A stretch of 8,909 nt of DNA from Thermococcaceae archaeon (GTDB taxonomy: Archaea > Methanobacteriota_B > Thermococci > Thermococcales > Thermococcaceae): positions 1 to 8,909 of the forward strand of contig JALSON010000286.1 in assembly GCA_026986455.1 (NCBI GenBank), read 5' to 3'. Position 1 is the stretch's first letter; each line of letters opens with the position of its first letter. The notes beneath the pieces are model-generated. The model was given only the letters and a program-made list of their open reading frames with translations, was not told the DNA's origin and made no database searches. Position numbers and translations under genes: made by a program. Shown here piece by piece: positions 8,701-8,909 of this stretch.

Positions 8701-8909
8701 ACAACACCGCTGCCGCAGTGCGCGACGAGTTTACAGGCTCATGGGTTCTTGAGGCGGGGGTTCTGGTGCTGGCGGACGGCGGAATCGCCTGTCTGCATCC
8801 CGATTCAAGGGTGCTCGTAGACGGAAAATATATGCGCATTGAAGAACTCTTTGAGCCCGAGAAATCCTATAAAGTTCTCTCAGACGGCCAGCTTGTGGAC
8901 ATCCAAGAA
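5778..8909 (+). CDS. mcm: Replicative MCM helicase precursor with three inteins (3' end outside the window)
   Basis: This is the hexameric 3'-5' replicative helicase. The frame is open for 1044 codons to the window edge. Extein 1 (residues 1-335) holds the N-terminal DNA-binding region with a four-cysteine zinc site (C140, C143, C163, C166), the OB-fold segment HINRFVQVDGIITRVSEVKP, and the ATPase start ending in Walker A GDPGVAK. Extein 2 (SQILRYVANL to SSAAGL, 27 residues) and extein 3 (TAAAVRDEFT to LADGGIA, 28 residues) continue the core. Each boundary is marked by an intein beginning with Cys, and the two complete inteins end in His-Asn. Joined exteins read GDPGVAK-SQILRYV and SSAAGL-TAAAVRDE, the standard archaeal MCM sequence, so this is not a disrupted gene. 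ATG 5778 has GGTGA (5767-5771) upstream and overlaps the gins23 stop. Walker B, the arginine finger and the C-terminal winged helix lie beyond the window. Confidence 0.96.
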   Translation, partial: MDREDMIERYARFFREYVDDEGEEVYINKLRDLLTITPKRSLSIDWMHLNSYDPELANELIENPEESIAAAEDAIQIVLKEPPILKKEEFKIHARFFNMPNTLLVKELASEHINRFVQVDGIITRVSEVKPYVAKAVYVCKDCGNEMVRLQRPYQNIVKPVKCEACGSRNLELDVDKSRFINFQSFRLQDRPESLRGGQMPRFVDAILLDDLVDTALPGDRVIVTGVLRVILEQKDKRPIFKKVLEVNHIEPLSKELEELEITPEDEQRIRELAKRKDVVDVIVDSIAPAIWGHRDVKKGIALALFGGVQKVLPDGTKLRGESHILLVGDPGVAKCVDYETQVVLSDGTLKSIGELVEGAIEKAKKMGNLGIVDDGFYAPIELELYALDAKTLKIRKAKANIAWKRSAPERMFRIKTASGREIKVTPTHPFFIFEDGQFKTKTAEELRIGDFIATPRRVPVNSTPVELSKVSIEKPKTAKSRLRLPDVADEEFWYVIGLLTGEGYSQKRGSSATIYFTNSDDVLIEKVYTYLKRLGFNPTLRDSHKGKTAKEVYASGIELYQLIEWLGISGNSAEKRVPPQLFTARLSDIKAFLRGYFDAEATVDKKRAKITVVSASKELLRGIQHLLLCFGIKSQLHETKSRATNGKMKTANTYYRLFITGEDVLKFKESIGFELPIKKKLIEKATKDINPNTNIDVVPGIRQLLKKLRTNAGLTQSQMGINRSTYLHYERGDRMPSREKLKALAETLRNHISDSNGARVLKLLAESDIFWDKIVEITEYVPKQQWVYDLQIPEHHNFIANDIFVHNSQILRYVANLAPRAIYTSGKSSSAAGLCVAPDSIIETNAGAIEIGSLVEKVIPGDVAEHRSVNAEALGLTVKTEDGERRVLRLWKLRAPKELVRIRSDNGSEIIVTPETRLLTPEGWKQAKEINGRVLTESGAVKVTTDVISSPYDYVYDLTVEGSHSFIANGFVVHNTAAAVRDEFTGSWVLEAGVLVLADGGIACLHPDSRVLVDGKYMRIEELFEPEKSYKVLSDGQLVDIQE
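6783..8201 (+). mobile_element. MCM intein 1: LAGLIDADG homing endonuclease intein with a Cro/C1-type HTH, in Walker A
   Basis: This 473-residue intein lies between K335 of Walker A and the Ser of SQILRYV. The splicing blocks are complete: Cys1 in CVDYETQVVLSDG, block B T91-P-T-H94 in VTPTHPFFIF, block F VYDLQIPEHHNFIAN and the C-terminal FVHN followed by Ser+1. The endonuclease has two dodecapeptides, VIGLLTGEGY (161-170, acidic E168) and FLRGYFDAEA (258-267, acidic D264), both with an acidic residue at the metal-binding place, so cleavage activity is plausible. Residues about 368-414 (LKKLRTNAGLTQSQM, INRSTYLHYERGDRMPSREK, LKALAETL) form a Cro/C1-like helix-turn-helix, probably extra DNA contact for homing. 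The codons look more AT-rich than the flanking exteins, which suggests fairly recent arrival. Confidence 0.95.
7884..8024 (+). other. Cro/C1-type helix-turn-helix inside MCM intein 1
   Basis: This segment covers intein residues 368-414. LRTNAGLTQSQMGINRSTYL followed by HYERGDRMPSREKLKALAET has the classic XRE layout: a helix, the 'GLTQ' turn, a recognition helix ending before the 'YERG' motif, and the 'P....L..LA..L' last helix. It lies after the second LAGLIDADG repeat and before splicing block F, where accessory DNA-binding modules can sit in large inteins. Binding to the homing site is inference; a regulatory role is also possible. Confidence 0.8.
8283..8705 (+). other. MCM intein 2: mini-intein lacking the block B histidine
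   Basis: This 141-residue intein is inserted between SSAAGL and T of the MCM core. The splicing residues are Cys1 (CVAPDSIIETNAGAIEIGSL), block F YVYDLTVEGSHSFIAN, the terminal VVHN and Thr+1. There is no LAGLIDADG motif and no room for an endonuclease. Block B reads T79-P-E-T82 instead of T-x-x-H, so the normally invariant histidine is Thr. The T. kodakarensis CDC21-1 intein and its orthologues are the known active exception, in which Lys58 outside the standard motifs takes over. Position 58 here is exactly Lys (RLWKLR). I conclude this is an active orthologue. Its base composition looks like that of the exteins, fitting a long-resident, immobile element. Confidence 0.93.
8790..8909 (+). other. 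MCM intein 3, N-terminal 40 residues only (cut by window end)
   Basis: After LADGGIA the MCM core should read CIDEFDKM (Walker B). Instead the frame continues CLHPDSRVLVDGKYMRIEEL and FEPEKSYKVLSDGQLVDIQE. The block A pattern of Cys1, then PDSRVLVDG, then IEEL, is typical of intein N-termini. The insertion point would be just before the conserved Walker B Cys, which would serve as Cys+1. Whether it has an endonuclease and a normal block B cannot be seen here. Confidence 0.9.

Overview
The window looks like the chromosome of a hyperthermophilic archaeon of the order Thermococcales (Thermococcus or Pyrococcus type). The grounds are archaeal-only replication genes (a gins23-type gene overlapping mcm), short leaders with TATA boxes about 35 bases before start codons, GGTG/GGAGG ribosome binding sites, a lysine- and glutamate-rich proteome, and an MCM mini-intein with the very unusual block B of the Thermococcus kodakarensis CDC21-1 intein and its orthologues. 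The species cannot be fixed from the sequence alone.

Left part (1-1326). An unrecognised, charged, helical protein gene (132-980, plus strand) appears to be the 3' part of a longer gene. An open frame from the window edge stops at 90, and removing one AC unit from an (AC)4 tract would join the two frames. This gene runs into a minus-strand toxin-antitoxin module. The UPF0175 antitoxin (1075-1326) is complete. Its partner, a DUF3368/PIN-like toxin overlapping it by GTGA, has only its first 26 codons left (998-1078). A rearrangement boundary therefore lies near 980-1020.

Middle part (1327-5256). A small membrane protein gene (1447-1800, plus) has an odd start region: G-rich direct repeats flank the TATA box, and an in-frame stop follows the ATG nearest the ribosome-binding-like sequence. 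It meets a vapBC pair tail to tail (antitoxin 2183-2371, PIN toxin 1797-2201, minus). Three more minus-strand genes lie beyond: rtcA (RNA 3'-phosphate cyclase), a 383-residue protein that I read as a nucleotide-binding-dead relative of the LonB/Mg-chelatase AAA+ fold, and a YfcE/MJ0936-like metallophosphoesterase. The last three are closely spaced and may be one operon read from a divergent promoter region at 5172-5283.

Right part (5257-8909). gins23 and mcm form a translationally coupled replication operon (TGATG overlap). The MCM gene is open to the window end and carries three inteins within about 60 extein residues of the ATPase core. Intein 1 (473 residues) sits inside Walker A and has a LAGLIDADG endonuclease plus a Cro/C1-type helix-turn-helix. 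Intein 2 (141 residues) is a mini-intein in the SSAAGL/T site that lacks the block B histidine but keeps the compensating Lys58. Intein 3 starts just before the Walker B cysteine and is cut by the window end. Active helicase therefore requires three correct protein-splicing events.

No tRNA, rRNA, CRISPR array or insertion sequence was seen. The most notable items are the triple-intein MCM, the HTH-bearing intein, the histidine-less intein, the degenerate AAA+ protein and the broken toxin gene.
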